Positions 8,751 through 18,444 of a DNA stretch of 64,000 nt are shown one piece after another. Location of the stretch: contig JAJUKC010000005.1 of the NCBI GenBank assembly GCA_029264995.1, positions 1 to 64,000 of the forward strand, read 5' to 3'. This DNA comes from Marinobacter sp. Its GTDB lineage: Bacteria > Pseudomonadota > Gammaproteobacteria > Pseudomonadales > Oleiphilaceae. The notes below the pieces were generated by a model. It was not told where the DNA came from. It did no database searches and saw only the letters and a program-made list of their open reading frames with translations. The position numbers were made by a program, and so were the translations under genes. How positions within the stretch are numbered: the first letter of the stretch is position 1; each line of letters starts with the position of its first letter.

Positions 8751-10997
8751 TCAGTAGAACAGCTGAGTGAACGAGAAGCCGATATTGAGATACGCGGTCC
8801 ATTCGTCTTCGTTGTTATAGGCGGCCGAGAGCTGTACCGGCCCCAGGAAGGTATCTACCCCGGCGAACACACTCCAGGATCGCACCAGCCCCGACCAGGT
8901 GGCGTCGTCCATCTGCTCCCAGGCATTGCCGGTCTCAAATCCTACGCCGGTGAACCAGGGCAGCACCGGCCCGCCGAATTCACGCCGGGCCCAGGCCGCC
9001 AGTAAAGCGGCATCATTTCCTGTGATCTCCCCCGGGGCGTAGGCTGACAACTGCCGAAAGCCGCCAAGGCGCGCTGCGTTCTCAACGCCCGGTTCACCGC
9101 TGATGACCTGCCGGGTATACAGCAAGCCGGTGAGATTGAAACGTTGCCAGGTGCCGGTTCCCAGCAACATGCCGGTGAGGGCATCGAACTCCCGGTCACT
9201 GCCAAACGCTTCCCGCTCTACTCTGGCCCGGATACCGGCAAAAGCACCGGATTTCGGATAGAAAGCATCACTCAGGGAATCATGCACCAGTTGCAGGCTG
9301 CCGTAGCCCTGATGCACCTTACCGGAAGGTGCAACCGGAACGCCCACTTCGTCATCCACGGTGGCATAGCCACGGACAAAACCCAATCGGATTTCGCCAT
9401 CGCCGCCCAGTTCCATGCCAAGGGCCAGATCCACTTCTCGAAAGGTCACATCAATCTCGGAAATACGATCACCGTTGTCGTAGATGCTGTAATCATCCCG
9501 GCGATATTCCACCCCAACCACCGCAAACCGGTCATAACCGTAATCGAGAGGCTGGTACCATTGGCTACGCACCCAGGGCTGAGTGCCCAATTGAAGCCCC
9601 GTCTGCCATTCCGCGCCCAGGCGATTGAGTTCGGTCATCCGCAACCCGGTGGCCAGATTGAACCGGGTATCGCCGTCGAAGTTGTCCTCATAATTCAGGC
9701 CAAACGACAGGTAGTTGGGCCCCCAGCTCTTCTCCCTGGCCTGAATAATCAGCACGGGGCCGGCCTCGGACGGCCGCATGGACCAGGACACCGTCTCGTA
9801 ATACCCCAGCCCGTAGATGCGTTTGAGATCGGCTTCCAGTTGTTCCACATCGAGCGGCTCACCCTCTTTCTGCCGGATCCGCTCGCGCAGAAAATCACTG
9901 GCCAGGCGGTCGCCCTTACGGAATTCGATCCGGACAACCGGCCCCGGTGCCAGTTCCTCGGCCCGGAGCCGGGCACGGTAATCCCGCCACTCCGAGTCAG
10001 ACACTGCCAGCCGGTTCAGGGCCACAGCATGATCCCTGGCTCCGCTGGCCCCCAGCTCAAACAGCACCGGCGCGTCGTAGAAATCGGCAGAGGTGTAGCC
10101 TTGCAGATCTGGCTGGATCAGGATGTCGCGTTCGGTTAACAGGCCCAGCTGGAATTCGGTGTTGCGCCGGGTCATCAGCGTGGTGAGCTGCCCGACCACT
10201 GAAAAGGCCTCGCGCATGTCCTCTGTGGTCATGAGCGGATCGGTGATATCCACGGCAATGACCACATCAGCGCCCATGTCCCGGGCCACGCTGACCGGCA
10301 GGTTGTTGGCTACCCCACCATCCACCAGTAATCGCCCGCCTCTTTCCACCGGGGCGTAGACGCCGGGAATGCTCATACTGGCACGAATCGCGTCGGCCAG
10401 GTTGCCGTCGCCAATCACCACTTCAACGCCGGTTTCCAGATCAGTGGCCACAGCGCGAAACGGGATGGGTAGCTGATCAAAGTCATCCACCAGCGCGGCA
10501 TTACGGGTCAGCTCGTTGAGAATAAAGCCGAGATTCTGGCCGGTAACCAGTCCGCCACCAAACCGAACGCCCTCGGAACCGACGCCAATGCCCGGCACCA
10601 GTGGCAGGCGCCAATCGTCCTGCTTTCGGCGCACCGGCTTATAGGCCCGGCCAGGGTCATCGCGAAAACTGGACAGCCAGTCCAGCCCGATAAACCGCTG
10701 TTCGATTTCTTCCACCGGCATCCCGGTGGCGTACAGGGCGGCAACGGCCGATCCGGCACTGGTACCGACCACCACATCAACCGGCACCTGCATTTCTTCC
10801 AGCACCCGCAGTACCCCGACATGAGCCATGCCTTTGGCACCACCGCCACTGAGCACCAGGCCAATGGTTGGGCGAGCGCTACTGGCGCCAGCATCGGCGA
10901 AAGCAGAAGGGAATACGGGCAGGACAAGCAGAATGCACAGTAACCAGGACGGCCAACGAGTGCTCACAATCCCGTCACGAGCTCTGTTTTTTGTCAT
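8751..10997 (-). CDS. Patatin-like phospholipase with POTRA-like linker and C-terminal outer-membrane beta-barrel
   Basis: 748 residues. After a signal peptide (hydrophobic stretch LLCILLVLPVFPSAFA) comes a patatin domain with the oxyanion motif SGGGAKG (50-56), nucleophile GTSAGS (S80) and catalytic Asp in VDGG (D226). Residues ~350-420 look like a POTRA domain (VVRIEFRKGDRLASDFL...LKRIYGLGYYETVSW). The last ~320 residues alternate beta strands and end in the aromatic SFTQLFY, a typical outer-membrane barrel C-terminus. This architecture matches the PlpD/type Vd autotransporter group, which either displays or releases a class A1 phospholipase. The ATG at 10997 overlaps the upstream gene by 23 bp; a GTG at 10967 gives a more conventional signal peptide. 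Confidence 0.88.
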   Translation of the reverse strand: MTKNRARDGIVSTRWPSWLLCILLVLPVFPSAFADAGASSARPTIGLVLSGGGAKGMAHVGVLRVLEEMQVPVDVVVGTSAGSAVAALYATGMPVEEIEQRFIGLDWLSSFRDDPGRAYKPVRRKQDDWRLPLVPGIGVGSEGVRFGGGLVTGQNLGFILNELTRNAALVDDFDQLPIPFRAVATDLETGVEVVIGDGNLADAIRASMSIPGVYAPVERGGRLLVDGGVANNLPVSVARDMGADVVIAVDITDPLMTTEDMREAFSVVGQLTTLMTRRNTEFQLGLLTERDILIQPDLQGYTSADFYDAPVLFELGASGARDHAVALNRLAVSDSEWRDYRARLRAEELAPGPVVRIEFRKGDRLASDFLRERIRQKEGEPLDVEQLEADLKRIYGLGYYETVSWSMRPSEAGPVLIIQAREKSWGPNYLSFGLNYEDNFDGDTRFNLATGLRMTELNRLGAEWQTGLQLGTQPWVRSQWYQPLDYGYDRFAVVGVEYRRDDYSIYDNGDRISEIDVTFREVDLALGMELGGDGEIRLGFVRGYATVDDEVGVPVAPSGKVHQGYGSLQLVHDSLSDAFYPKSGAFAGIRARVEREAFGSDREFDALTGMLLGTGTWQRFNLTGLLYTRQVISGEPGVENAARLGGFRQLSAYAPGEITGNDAALLAAWARREFGGPVLPWFTGVGFETGNAWEQMDDATWSGLVRSWSVFAGVDTFLGPVQLSAAYNNEDEWTAYLNIGFSFTQLFY

Positions 10998-11583
10998 CGT
11001 CGGCCAGTGACAGATGGGAAGTATCCGGCACGACCGGTGGGGGAAGATCCCGTTTTACCCCCAGATCACTGCCGGCCGGAGCCAGTGTCCAGTCATCAAG
11101 ATGCTCAAACATCGGTGCCTCAGCCTCCTGATGCTCAACCAGAGTCACCCCGACCGGGTCCAGGCTCAGGCCGGAACCGGCCAGAATATCATCCACCTTT
11201 TCGCCGGCCACCGGTAGGCGGTCGCCCGGCTCAACCGCTGGAGTCTCACCGGATTTCGCCGCCGGTTGCTCCGGCTTCGGTGCCGGAGACTGAGGCGGGA
11301 CCGGCTGCGACGCCGGAGTCTGAGCAGAAGGCGCCGGTGCGGGCCTGGCCGGCTCGGCTCCGGGCATCGGCTGGACATACGCCACCATCCCGTGTTTTTT
11401 CAGCACCGCCAGGTACTTCTTGGCCTGAACCTGCTCAAGCTTGTTACGAATGACCACCGGTTGCCCACTGAACATGCGGTCCAGCTGCTCGACGCTGGCC
11501 TTGAACAGAGCCCGGGCATTATTGCGAGCGGTTTCCAGATCGGTGCCTGGCGTGCACTCTCCTTTAAACACGAGCTGGTACAT
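10975..11583 (-). CDS. Hypothetical protein with N-terminal FxG/LFK-type domain and proline-rich tail
   Basis: 202 residues from the ATG at 11583, preceded by GAGGG at a 5-6 base distance; a longer frame up to 11619 lacks a good site. The first ~75 residues (YQLVFKGECTPGTD..., ARALFKASVEQLDRMFSGQP, YLAVLKKHGMVAYVQP) resemble the small alpha/beta domain found at the N-terminus of many proteobacterial membrane proteins of unknown function, where it begins 'G.l.pG...e.v...l..lFk'. Residues ~78-125 are Pro/Ala/Gln-rich and probably disordered; the remainder is acidic. No catalytic motif is seen. It overlaps the start of the patatin gene by 23 bp, implying co-translation, but a functional link is only inference. 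Confidence 0.7.
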   Translation of the reverse strand: MYQLVFKGECTPGTDLETARNNARALFKASVEQLDRMFSGQPVVIRNKLEQVQAKKYLAVLKKHGMVAYVQPMPGAEPARPAPAPSAQTPASQPVPPQSPAPKPEQPAAKSGETPAVEPGDRLPVAGEKVDDILAGSGLSLDPVGVTLVEHQEAEAPMFEHLDDWTLAPAGSDLGVKRDLPPPVVPDTSHLSLADDDKKQSS

Positions 11584-11758
11584 GGCTATCCCTCTGCTTT
11601 TACAACAACTGTTGGTCAATGATAGCTGAAATCACAGGCTACAACAGGCATTAACCAACGCCGGGCCTTACCATCCGGAAATCATTTCAGCATTGCAAAC
11701 AATTGAAAAATCCAGCGCCCACAGGAGGAAAAGTACGCCACACTCTGCAACAATCAAC

Positions 11759-11785
11759 TGTAACCAAACTTTACACTTGGTTACA
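11759..11785. promoter_or_regulatory. Perfect 9-bp inverted repeat, candidate operator
   Basis: TGTAACCAA (11759-11767) and TTGGTTACA (11777-11785) form perfect arms around a 9-base spacer. It lies 38 bp upstream of the secreted-protein gene at 11823, in a 240-bp intergenic region between divergent genes. Arm length and spacing suit a dimeric TetR- or GntR-type repressor; which one is unknown. Confidence 0.45.
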
Positions 11786-11822
11786 CTAACAAGAATCGCA
11801 GATTACCTTTCGGGAGCCTCAC

Positions 11823-12188
11823 ATGCGCACCTTTACTACCGCCCTTCTCTCTGGTCTGGTGCTCGGCTTGTCATCGGCGCAGGTAGCCGCCGAAAATCTG
11901 GATGTATTGATGAGCCAGGTTTTTCAGGCCAATGAAGCCACCTACATCGGCTACGAAAGTATCGAGCGCGAGGACATTCCCGCCCAGGCCAGCGTAGACC
12001 GGAAATACCTGATTGTGGATTTCCGCTTTCCGAACCAGCAACCGGCCGCCGAACAACTTCAGGCCAGCGTACACAAAGTGTGCATGACCCTGCTGAAAGA
12101 TCGCGAACTGATCCGCTCGCTGTCGGATTCCGGCTACGACATGGTGGCCGTTGCCTTTGACCGCCAGTCCCAGTTTGACTGTCTCTAG
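11823..12188 (+). CDS. Conserved hypothetical secreted protein
   Basis: 121 residues with a clear N-terminal signal peptide (MRTFTTALLSGLVLGLSSAQVAA, cleavage expected after AAA-type residues near position 23), so the mature ~98-residue protein is periplasmic or exported. The mature part contains KYLIVDFRFPNQQP and two cysteines (VHKVCMTLL and the penultimate residue in QFDCL) that could form a disulfide. GGGAGCC lies just before the ATG. I do not recognise a family. It is preceded by the inverted repeat at 11759-11785 and converges with the sensor-kinase gene with 13 bp between stops. Confidence 0.75.
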   Translation: MRTFTTALLSGLVLGLSSAQVAAENLDVLMSQVFQANEATYIGYESIEREDIPAQASVDRKYLIVDFRFPNQQPAAEQLQASVHKVCMTLLKDRELIRSLSDSGYDMVAVAFDRQSQFDCL

Positions 12189-12201
12189 CCTGAAGCCTGA
12201 G

Positions 12202-14970
12202 CTATTCCTGCCCCAGTAGTCGGGGGAACGCATCCAGGGCAGTATTGACCGCGTCCAGGTTGAAAGCCTCCACATCCGCCAGCAGCTTCTCCCCGTAACG
12301 CGTGACCGACGATGACCGGTGCCGCTGGCCCCATTCGATAATGCGGGCAGCAAAATCCTTCATCTGTTCCGGGTCGCCGCTCTCCCGCACTTCCTGCCAT
12401 TCGTTACCGAAGTCTTCAGCCAGCTTTTCCCGTAGCCAGCCCCGCTCATGCATACTCATGGTCTGGGCCAGCAGCCGCTCGGACTCCTCCGGCGCGCCCT
12501 CGTCATCAGCCTGCTCCACCGTGGCCTCTACCCTGGGCAGTACCACCTTGAATGTCGAGCCCACATTGGCCTCGCTTTTCACGGTCAGCCTGCCGCCCAT
12601 CATTTCCACCAGTTTACGGCTGATCGCAAGCCCCAGCCCGGTACCACCATAACGCCGGGAACTCTGGCCCTCCTGCTGCTCGAAGGCTTCAAAGATGCGC
12701 TCCTGCTGGTCTGGAGCAATGCCGACACCGGTGTCTGCCACGGTCACCACCAGCCGGTAGAAACAGACCTCGGAATCGGCATCCGCCGGCTCACCCAGCG
12801 GCTTGGCCACCGCGCGCACGGTAACCCCGCCCTCATGGGTGAATTTGATGGCATTGCCCACCAGATTAAACAGCACCTGTCGCAAGCGGGTTTCGTCCAG
12901 CATCATCGCCGAGGGCATACCCGACCCCACGCTCACTTCCAGGGTAATGCCCTGCTCCGTCGCCCGCAGGTCAAAGATATGGCGAACGTCACTCAATAAC
13001 CGGCGCACCGATACCGGACCGAAATCCAGGCGCATCTTGCCGGCCTCGATCCGCGACAGGTCCAGAATGTCATTGATCAGCATCAGGAGGCTTCGACTGC
13101 CCGCCCGGATGGCATTGAGGTAATTGCGCTGCTGAGGATCTGTGACTGAATTGTAGAGCAGATCGCTGTAGCCAATCACCGCGTTCATAGGCGTTCGGAT
13201 TTCATGGGACATGTTGGCCAGGAATTCGCTCTTGGCAAGGCTCGCAGCCTCCGCTTCCCGGGCCAGCCGCTCCGCCTCAAGCTTGGCGGCACGGAGTTCA
13301 TCCTCACTCCGGCGCAGCGCGTTCTCGGACCGGATTCGCTCATCCACTTCCAGTGAAAGTTTGCGGTTCCAGTACAGGAAGATCAGCACCACCACGATGG
13401 CTATCAGAATGATCCGCCGAACCACGGTGTAATCGGCTTCCTGTTCGATATCCAGGTGAATCCAGCGGTTATAGATGGCTTCGGTTTCAGAAGTCGGCAG
13501 ACTGCCCAGCGCCTTGTTCAGAATGCGGTGGAGCTCAGGCTGGGCCGGGCTGACCGCCAGCCTCAGATCGTACTGGTAGGGCGTAATGCTGGTAATCCGC
13601 AGATTGGACAGACCAAGCCGTGCCACCGTGTAACTTACCGCCGGGATATGCGTCACCATCACATCCAGATCGCCGTTGGAAAGCGCAAGCAGCCCGTCTT
13701 CCACGGTCTGCTGGGGATAGAGGTCGAGATTCGGATGATTGATCAGCAGATAGTCATGACTGGCCTGGCGGTTTACCACACCGACCCGCTCATCCCGAAG
13801 TTCACGCAGGTCTCCGATAAAGCGACCGGTGTCGCGAATCGCCAGCGCAATGGGGACGTTGACATAGGCCCGGGTGAACAGAAATTCCTGCTCGGTGCGG
13901 GGCGTTCGGGACATGCCGGGAAGCACGTCCAGCTCACCGGATTTCAGTTTTTCCTCGGCACCGGCGCGACTGTCTACCGTCACTCGCTGGAATCGAATCC
14001 CCAGATCCTTCTCCAGCCGGCTGAGCAAGTCGGCGACCAGCCCCGTGGGTCGGCCATCCTGTTCAAACTCGAACGGCGGCCAGTCCGGCCTTAGCCCCAC
14101 GGTAATATCCGAGTTACTGGCCAGCCATTCCATTTCACCCGCCGTCAGCGCAATATTTCGGGTCTCGACTTCGGGCAACTCCCCCGCCAACCAGGACTGG
14201 CGAATATTGCGATGTTCCTGATGGGCCAGTGACGAAACTGTACGATCAAACACCCGAAACATGCGCTCCTGCTCGATCGGAACCTGCAGCACTACATCCA
14301 CAGGGCGCCGATCCAGCAGCACCGCGAGCCCGACACCATTGATCATCGCCGATTCCAGATAGTCGGACACCACAGGAACCGGCCCGAGAAAGGCATCCGC
14401 CTCGCCAGACATGACCCGGCTGACGGCCTCACCCAGGCTGGAAACCGGCACTGGCGTGAAACTTTCCACCGGGTCCAGCAGCGGGAATTGATTGGGGTCG
14501 TCGCCGACAATGACCACCTTCGCCGCCTCCAGATCCGACAGAGTCCGGATCGCCGGGTCACCGGCATTCACAAACACGCCGTAAGTCAGTGACATCAGTG
14601 GCGCCGTATGCCGAACGCCGGGGATGACCGGAGCCCCGGGCAATCGGGTGGTCAGAATCAGATCCGGCTCTGGCCGTTCAGTACCCAGCGTCTGGTTCAT
14701 CAGAAAGGGCTCAATGGGCAACCCCAGCTTGGAAGACAGTCGATTGAGGTAGTCCACCCAGATACCCGCCATCCGCCCTTCGCCGGTATCGAACACCAGG
14801 GGCACCTGGGTGTGCCGGACCCCCACATTGAAGCCATCCTGTTCTGCCAGCCAACGCAGGTCATCAACACCCAGTAGGGGAGCCGGCGAATCCTGGGGCG
14901 GATCAGCCAATACGGCCCCTTGAAAAACCAGCAACAGGAGGCAAAACATGAACTGTGAACGAGACTTCAC
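12202..14970 (-). CDS. BvgS-like sensor histidine kinase with two periplasmic solute-binding domains
   Basis: 922 residues. A signal sequence ([16 protein letters not shown]) is followed by two tandem SBP_bac_3/Venus-flytrap domains (about 30-265 and 270-505), the second opening with [14 protein letters not shown]. One transmembrane helix (about 513-533) leads into a short coiled coil, a HisKA domain with the phospho-acceptor in [11 protein letters not shown] (near residue 588), and an HATPase domain with [17 protein letters not shown] and GTGLGLAI. A ~100-residue helical C-terminus follows, but no receiver domain and no recognisable HPt histidine motif. It therefore differs from BvgS itself and needs a separate response regulator, none of which is adjacent. 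The ligand, probably an amino acid or small organic acid, is unknown. Confidence 0.9.
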   Translation of the reverse strand: MKSRSQFMFCLLLLVFQGAVLADPPQDSPAPLLGVDDLRWLAEQDGFNVGVRHTQVPLVFDTGEGRMAGIWVDYLNRLSSKLGLPIEPFLMNQTLGTERPEPDLILTTRLPGAPVIPGVRHTAPLMSLTYGVFVNAGDPAIRTLSDLEAAKVVIVGDDPNQFPLLDPVESFTPVPVSSLGEAVSRVMSGEADAFLGPVPVVSDYLESAMINGVGLAVLLDRRPVDVVLQVPIEQERMFRVFDRTVSSLAHQEHRNIRQSWLAGELPEVETRNIALTAGEMEWLASNSDITVGLRPDWPPFEFEQDGRPTGLVADLLSRLEKDLGIRFQRVTVDSRAGAEEKLKSGELDVLPGMSRTPRTEQEFLFTRAYVNVPIALAIRDTGRFIGDLRELRDERVGVVNRQASHDYLLINHPNLDLYPQQTVEDGLLALSNGDLDVMVTHIPAVSYTVARLGLSNLRITSITPYQYDLRLAVSPAQPELHRILNKALGSLPTSETEAIYNRWIHLDIEQEADYTVVRRIILIAIVVVLIFLYWNRKLSLEVDERIRSENALRRSEDELRAAKLEAERLAREAEAASLAKSEFLANMSHEIRTPMNAVIGYSDLLYNSVTDPQQRNYLNAIRAGSRSLLMLINDILDLSRIEAGKMRLDFGPVSVRRLLSDVRHIFDLRATEQGITLEVSVGSGMPSAMMLDETRLRQVLFNLVGNAIKFTHEGGVTVRAVAKPLGEPADADSEVCFYRLVVTVADTGVGIAPDQQERIFEAFEQQEGQSSRRYGGTGLGLAISRKLVEMMGGRLTVKSEANVGSTFKVVLPRVEATVEQADDEGAPEESERLLAQTMSMHERGWLREKLAEDFGNEWQEVRESGDPEQMKDFAARIIEWGQRHRSSSVTRYGEKLLADVEAFNLDAVNTALDAFPRLLGQE

Positions 14971-15066
14971 TGGATATCCTCGGCGGGTCCACTACATTTC
15001 AGGAAAACCATACCTGCAAACGGGCAGGATTGCATTTTGCCAATGAACTGATGGAGGCAAGTAACC

Positions 15067-15300
15067 ATGGACACCAGCAAACACAGCCTTAGCACCCTGT
15101 TCGAACAACTGGGGCTGCCCTCCGGACAAGCGGAAATCGAGAATTTTATCGCCCGACATTCACCATTGCCCAGTGAAGTCGCCATCCAGGATGCGCCTTT
15201 CTGGTCTGAGAGCCAGTCCCACTTTCTGGAGGAAGGGCTGGAAGAGGACAGCGACTGGGCGGAGGTGATTGATGAACTGGATGCCCTGCTAAGGCACTGA
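15067..15300 (+). CDS. DUF2789 family protein
   Basis: 77 residues, acidic. The sequence MDTSKHSLSTLFEQLGLPS and the central FIARHSPLPSEVAIQDAPFWSESQ, ending near ELDALLRH, match DUF2789, a small helical family of gammaproteobacteria with no assigned function. A Shine-Dalgarno (GGAGG, ~15053) is well placed before the ATG at 15067. It is transcribed opposite to its neighbours: divergent from the BvgS-like kinase and convergent with the diguanylate cyclase (9 bp between stops). Confidence 0.85.
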   Translation: MDTSKHSLSTLFEQLGLPSGQAEIENFIARHSPLPSEVAIQDAPFWSESQSHFLEEGLEEDSDWAEVIDELDALLRH

Positions 15301-15309
15301 TTGGCTGCG

Positions 15310-16695
15310 TCAGAGCACCGACACCCGATTTCGGCCCTCATCCTTGGCCTGATAGAGGGCCCGATCAGCCCGGTCAAACACCGACTCCTCGGTGTCGTCG
15401 TCCTGAAAACCGGTCAGCCCCGCGGAAAAGGTAATGCTCACCGGCTCGCCACTGAAATGGAATGGCAGGCCGGACACATGTTCGCGCAGTGAATCCAGAA
15501 CTTTGCAGGCTTCGTCTGTGGGGGTTTCTGGCAGAAGTACCACAAACTCCTCGCCACCGAACCGGGCGATAAAATCCGTCGACCGCAGGCGAGTGCTCAT
15601 CTCCCGGGCCACTAACTGCAGCACGCGATCCCCCGCCTTGTGGCCATAGGAATCGTTGATGCGCTTGAACAGATCCACGTCCAGCACGGCCACCGTGAGC
15701 GGATGCCGGTAGCGCAACCAGCGATTGTATTCAAAGGACAGCCGTTCCTGCCAGGCTTCACGGTTGGGCAGCTGGGTAAGCAGATCGGTCAGGGCCCGCT
15801 GACGCTCTTCACGCACCTGCGCCTGCATCTGTTCCGAATGGGCCTCCATGGCCGCGACTTTCTCCTGCATGGCTTCCAGTTGATTCGCCAGCAGTTTTTC
15901 ACGCTCGCTTTCCGACGTCCGGAACCGCTCCAGCGCACTGCCAATAAATTCCAGGCGTTGACTGACCGACTGCTTCAAAGCTTGAATATCCTCGCTGGCG
16001 CGGATGTCATCCCCCACCTTGTCCAGTTCGGCACGGATTTCCCGGTCCAGCGTTGCCGTGGCGTCCTGCCGGCCGGTCTGGGCGTCACTCTGCTGGGCAA
16101 AATGCTCCCGCAACGCCTGCAAGCGTTCATCCAGACGTTTCAGGAAGGCCTCGAATTCGCGCTGGCTGCGGGTAATGGCGGCAATCACCAGATCGGCGAC
16201 CCGGTTCAGCCCCTCCCGGAGCACTTCCCAGTCGTTGCTGGTCAGCAAGGTCTGCTGCAATTCCCGGGCTTCCGCTTCAGCAGCCGGTTCCAGGGAGGCC
16301 TGTTGCAACAGTTGCCCCAGTAACTGGCCTATGCGGCGGGCAATTCTCAGTCGCTGGGTGGTATCCGCCAGATCCACACCGTCTGCCGGGGCTTGCGGTT
16401 CCGGTGTGGGCGACACAGCCTGAGGCCCGGCCTGCTCGTCCAGCAGGGTAATCTGCCGGTCAATCTGGTCCTGCAGTTCCCGCCAGTGCTGCAGGTTGAT
16501 CTGCTTTTTTCGGATATCTTCCCGCAAACGTGCCAGCAATTCGTCCAGCTCCGGCCGCTGTCCTTCGGAGGCCAGACTGGTTCTTACCAGCATTCTTTCC
16601 AGCAGATTACGTTCGGATTCCCACTGTTTTTCCCGATGCTCTGCCTCTTCCAGCTCCCTGAGATATTTCTCTTTCCAGGAATCTTCAGATGCCAT
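15310..16695 (-). CDS. Diguanylate cyclase (GGEEF) with N-terminal helical/coiled-coil sensor region
   Basis: 461 residues. The first ~290 residues are strongly helical, with long heptad-rich stretches around 1-60 and 165-295 (ESEREKLLANQLEAMQ), no transmembrane segment and a Pro/Ala-rich gap near 92-108. The C-terminal domain (about 295-461) is a complete GGDEF: DLLTQLPNREAWQERL, DVDLFKRINDSYGHKAGD and the active-site GGEEF (around 378-382). It is predicted to make c-di-GMP from two GTP in the cytosol, with dimerisation through the coiled coil. An RxxD product-inhibition site five residues before GGEEF is not clearly seen; the segment reads STDFIARF. It lies 11 bp downstream of xerC and probably shares its transcript. 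Confidence 0.9.
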   Translation of the reverse strand: MASEDSWKEKYLRELEEAEHREKQWESERNLLERMLVRTSLASEGQRPELDELLARLREDIRKKQINLQHWRELQDQIDRQITLLDEQAGPQAVSPTPEPQAPADGVDLADTTQRLRIARRIGQLLGQLLQQASLEPAAEAEARELQQTLLTSNDWEVLREGLNRVADLVIAAITRSQREFEAFLKRLDERLQALREHFAQQSDAQTGRQDATATLDREIRAELDKVGDDIRASEDIQALKQSVSQRLEFIGSALERFRTSESEREKLLANQLEAMQEKVAAMEAHSEQMQAQVREERQRALTDLLTQLPNREAWQERLSFEYNRWLRYRHPLTVAVLDVDLFKRINDSYGHKAGDRVLQLVAREMSTRLRSTDFIARFGGEEFVVLLPETPTDEACKVLDSLREHVSGLPFHFSGEPVSITFSAGLTGFQDDDTEESVFDRADRALYQAKDEGRNRVSVL

Positions 16696-16706
16696 GAACT
16701 ACTCCC

Positions 16707-17681
16707 TTACTGGCCGGCACGATGGTCTTCCTCTTCACACCCGGTGCGATCGGTCGTTCGGCGACGCGCCCGGGGATGGCTCTGATCATAAACCCGGGCA
16801 AGGTGTTGAAAGTCAAGATGAGTATAGACCTGGGTTGTGGCAATGTCCGCATGACCCAGCAATTCCTGAACCGCGCGCAGGTCGCCACTGGATTCCAGCA
16901 TGTGACTGGCAAAGGAATGCCTGAGCAGGTGGGGGTGCAAACGCTGGTCCGCGCCGTGCAGAATACCCCAGCGAGACAGGCGACTCTGGATACTGCGCCG
17001 GCTCAGGCGGGTACCCCGCTGGCTGACAAACAGTGCCTTCTCACCCTCGGTGACCAGTGCCTGCCGGCAGGACAACCACTGTTGCAGCGCCGCCACCGCC
17101 TTGCGGCCGACCGGCAGCACGCGCTCCTTGTTGCCCTTACCCAGCACGCGTATTTCCGCGCCCGTCAGATCCAGAGCCGACACATCAGCCCCGGCCAACT
17201 CCGCCAGCCGAAGGCCGGAGGAATACATCAGTTCGAACATGGCCAGATCACGGATTTCGAGGGGGTCTTCGGGGGTGGCATCCAGTAACTGGCCAATCTG
17301 GTCAACATCCGCAACGCGGGGCAAACGCCGGCCGCTTTTCGGCGCCCTGATGTCCAGAGCCGGATTGTCGCTGGCGAGCCCTTCCCGAAGCAGGTACTGG
17401 TAGAACCGCCGAATCGACGACAGGTGCCGGGCAATGCTGCGACCGCCCAGCCCGTCCCGGCTGAGCTGGGCTACGTAGCGCCGGACGTCGTGGGCAGACA
17501 GCTCTGACCAGTCGTTGAGGCCGTTATCCGCAAGCCAGGAGACCAGCCGCTGAAGGTCGCGCTGATAGTGTTCGCAGGTACGGGGTGAATGCCGTTTCTC
17601 GGATTGCAGGTGACGAATGAAGCCGGTCAGCGCCGCCAACTGGCTCGCTGATCCTTTGTGGTCACTCGCCGCCACGCTCAC
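16707..17681 (-). CDS. xerC: Site-specific tyrosine recombinase XerC
   Basis: 324 residues, GTG start at 17681 overlapping the stop of the DUF484 gene (GTGA). It has an N-terminal SAM-like core-binding domain (FIRHLQSEKRHSPRTCEHYQRDL) and the tyrosine recombinase catalytic domain with Arg in SSGLRLAEL, Lys in GKGNKERVLP, HLLRHSFASH, LLGH and nucleophile Tyr in VYTHLDF. With XerD it resolves chromosome dimers at dif. The order dapF-DUF484-xerC is the classic gammaproteobacterial arrangement. The ~25-residue C-terminal tail after the tyrosine region (ARRRTTDRTGCEEEDHRAGQ) is longer than in E. coli (298 aa). Confidence 0.96.
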   Translation of the reverse strand: MSVAASDHKGSASQLAALTGFIRHLQSEKRHSPRTCEHYQRDLQRLVSWLADNGLNDWSELSAHDVRRYVAQLSRDGLGGRSIARHLSSIRRFYQYLLREGLASDNPALDIRAPKSGRRLPRVADVDQIGQLLDATPEDPLEIRDLAMFELMYSSGLRLAELAGADVSALDLTGAEIRVLGKGNKERVLPVGRKAVAALQQWLSCRQALVTEGEKALFVSQRGTRLSRRSIQSRLSRWGILHGADQRLHPHLLRHSFASHMLESSGDLRAVQELLGHADIATTQVYTHLDFQHLARVYDQSHPRARRRTTDRTGCEEEDHRAGQ

Positions 17682-18427
17682 CCCTGGCCGGTCTCCGCGG
17701 TCAGGTCCGTCACCGGAGCGCCGGTGCCATGGCGCTTGAGCATGGGCGGCAAAAGCCGGCTCAGGGTGTCACTGATGTAGCTCAGGAACAGCGAGCCCAT
17801 GCTCTGATCAAAGTAACCGGGCTCACAACTACCGACGGCAAACACACCCACCAGGCCTTCGTGGCGCAAGGGTACAAGGGCAACGGAGGCGATGGGCTCG
17901 TCACGGTCCGGGAACAGGAATTCACGCTCGTTCTCGCGGAACTGACCACAAACGGCCCGTTCGCCCTCCAGCAGGCTGCCCAGCCGCTCACGTGCTGCGG
18001 CCGCGTCCACCATATGCAAGGCACCCTGGGACTGAACCTGACCGCTCTCACTGAATAGCAGTACCGATGCGGCATCCAGACCAAAATCGCCCCGGATACT
18101 GTCATCAATGGCGGCCGCCATATCCTGCAAGCTGCGCGCCTCAATCACCTGCATCAACAGGCGTTTGCTTTTCTCGAACAACCGGTCGTTGTGGCGGGCA
18201 ATGGACACCAGTTCCACCAGTTCCCGGCGCAGCGTGTCCCGCTGTTCCCGGAACAGGTGTACCTGACGTTCCACCAGGGAAATCGCGCGGCCACTGTCGT
18301 GGGGCAGGGTCAGGCTGCGCAGCAGCTCGTCCTGACCGATAAAAAAGTCCGGATTGGCCCTCAGATACTCTGCGACCTGTTCCCTGGTGAGTTCGCCGGT
18401 CTTCTGGCGGGCCGTTTGTTCTGTCAT
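17678..18427 (-). CDS. DUF484 family protein (GAF-like)
   Basis: 249 residues. An N-terminal helical part (LTREQVAEYLRANPDFFIGQDELL..., LVERQVHLFREQRDTLRREL) leads to a GAF-like sensor domain (residues ~95-225, with SVALVPLRHEGLVGVFAVGS and YFDQSMGSLFLSYISDTLSRLL). This is the standard DUF484 protein encoded between dapF and xerC in gammaproteobacteria; its function is not established. The ribosome site AGGAGA is 6 bases before the ATG, and the stop overlaps the xerC start. Confidence 0.93.
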   Translation of the reverse strand: MTEQTARQKTGELTREQVAEYLRANPDFFIGQDELLRSLTLPHDSGRAISLVERQVHLFREQRDTLRRELVELVSIARHNDRLFEKSKRLLMQVIEARSLQDMAAAIDDSIRGDFGLDAASVLLFSESGQVQSQGALHMVDAAAARERLGSLLEGERAVCGQFRENEREFLFPDRDEPIASVALVPLRHEGLVGVFAVGSCEPGYFDQSMGSLFLSYISDTLSRLLPPMLKRHGTGAPVTDLTAETGQG

Positions 18428-18444
18428 CGTGTTCTCCTGATCGT

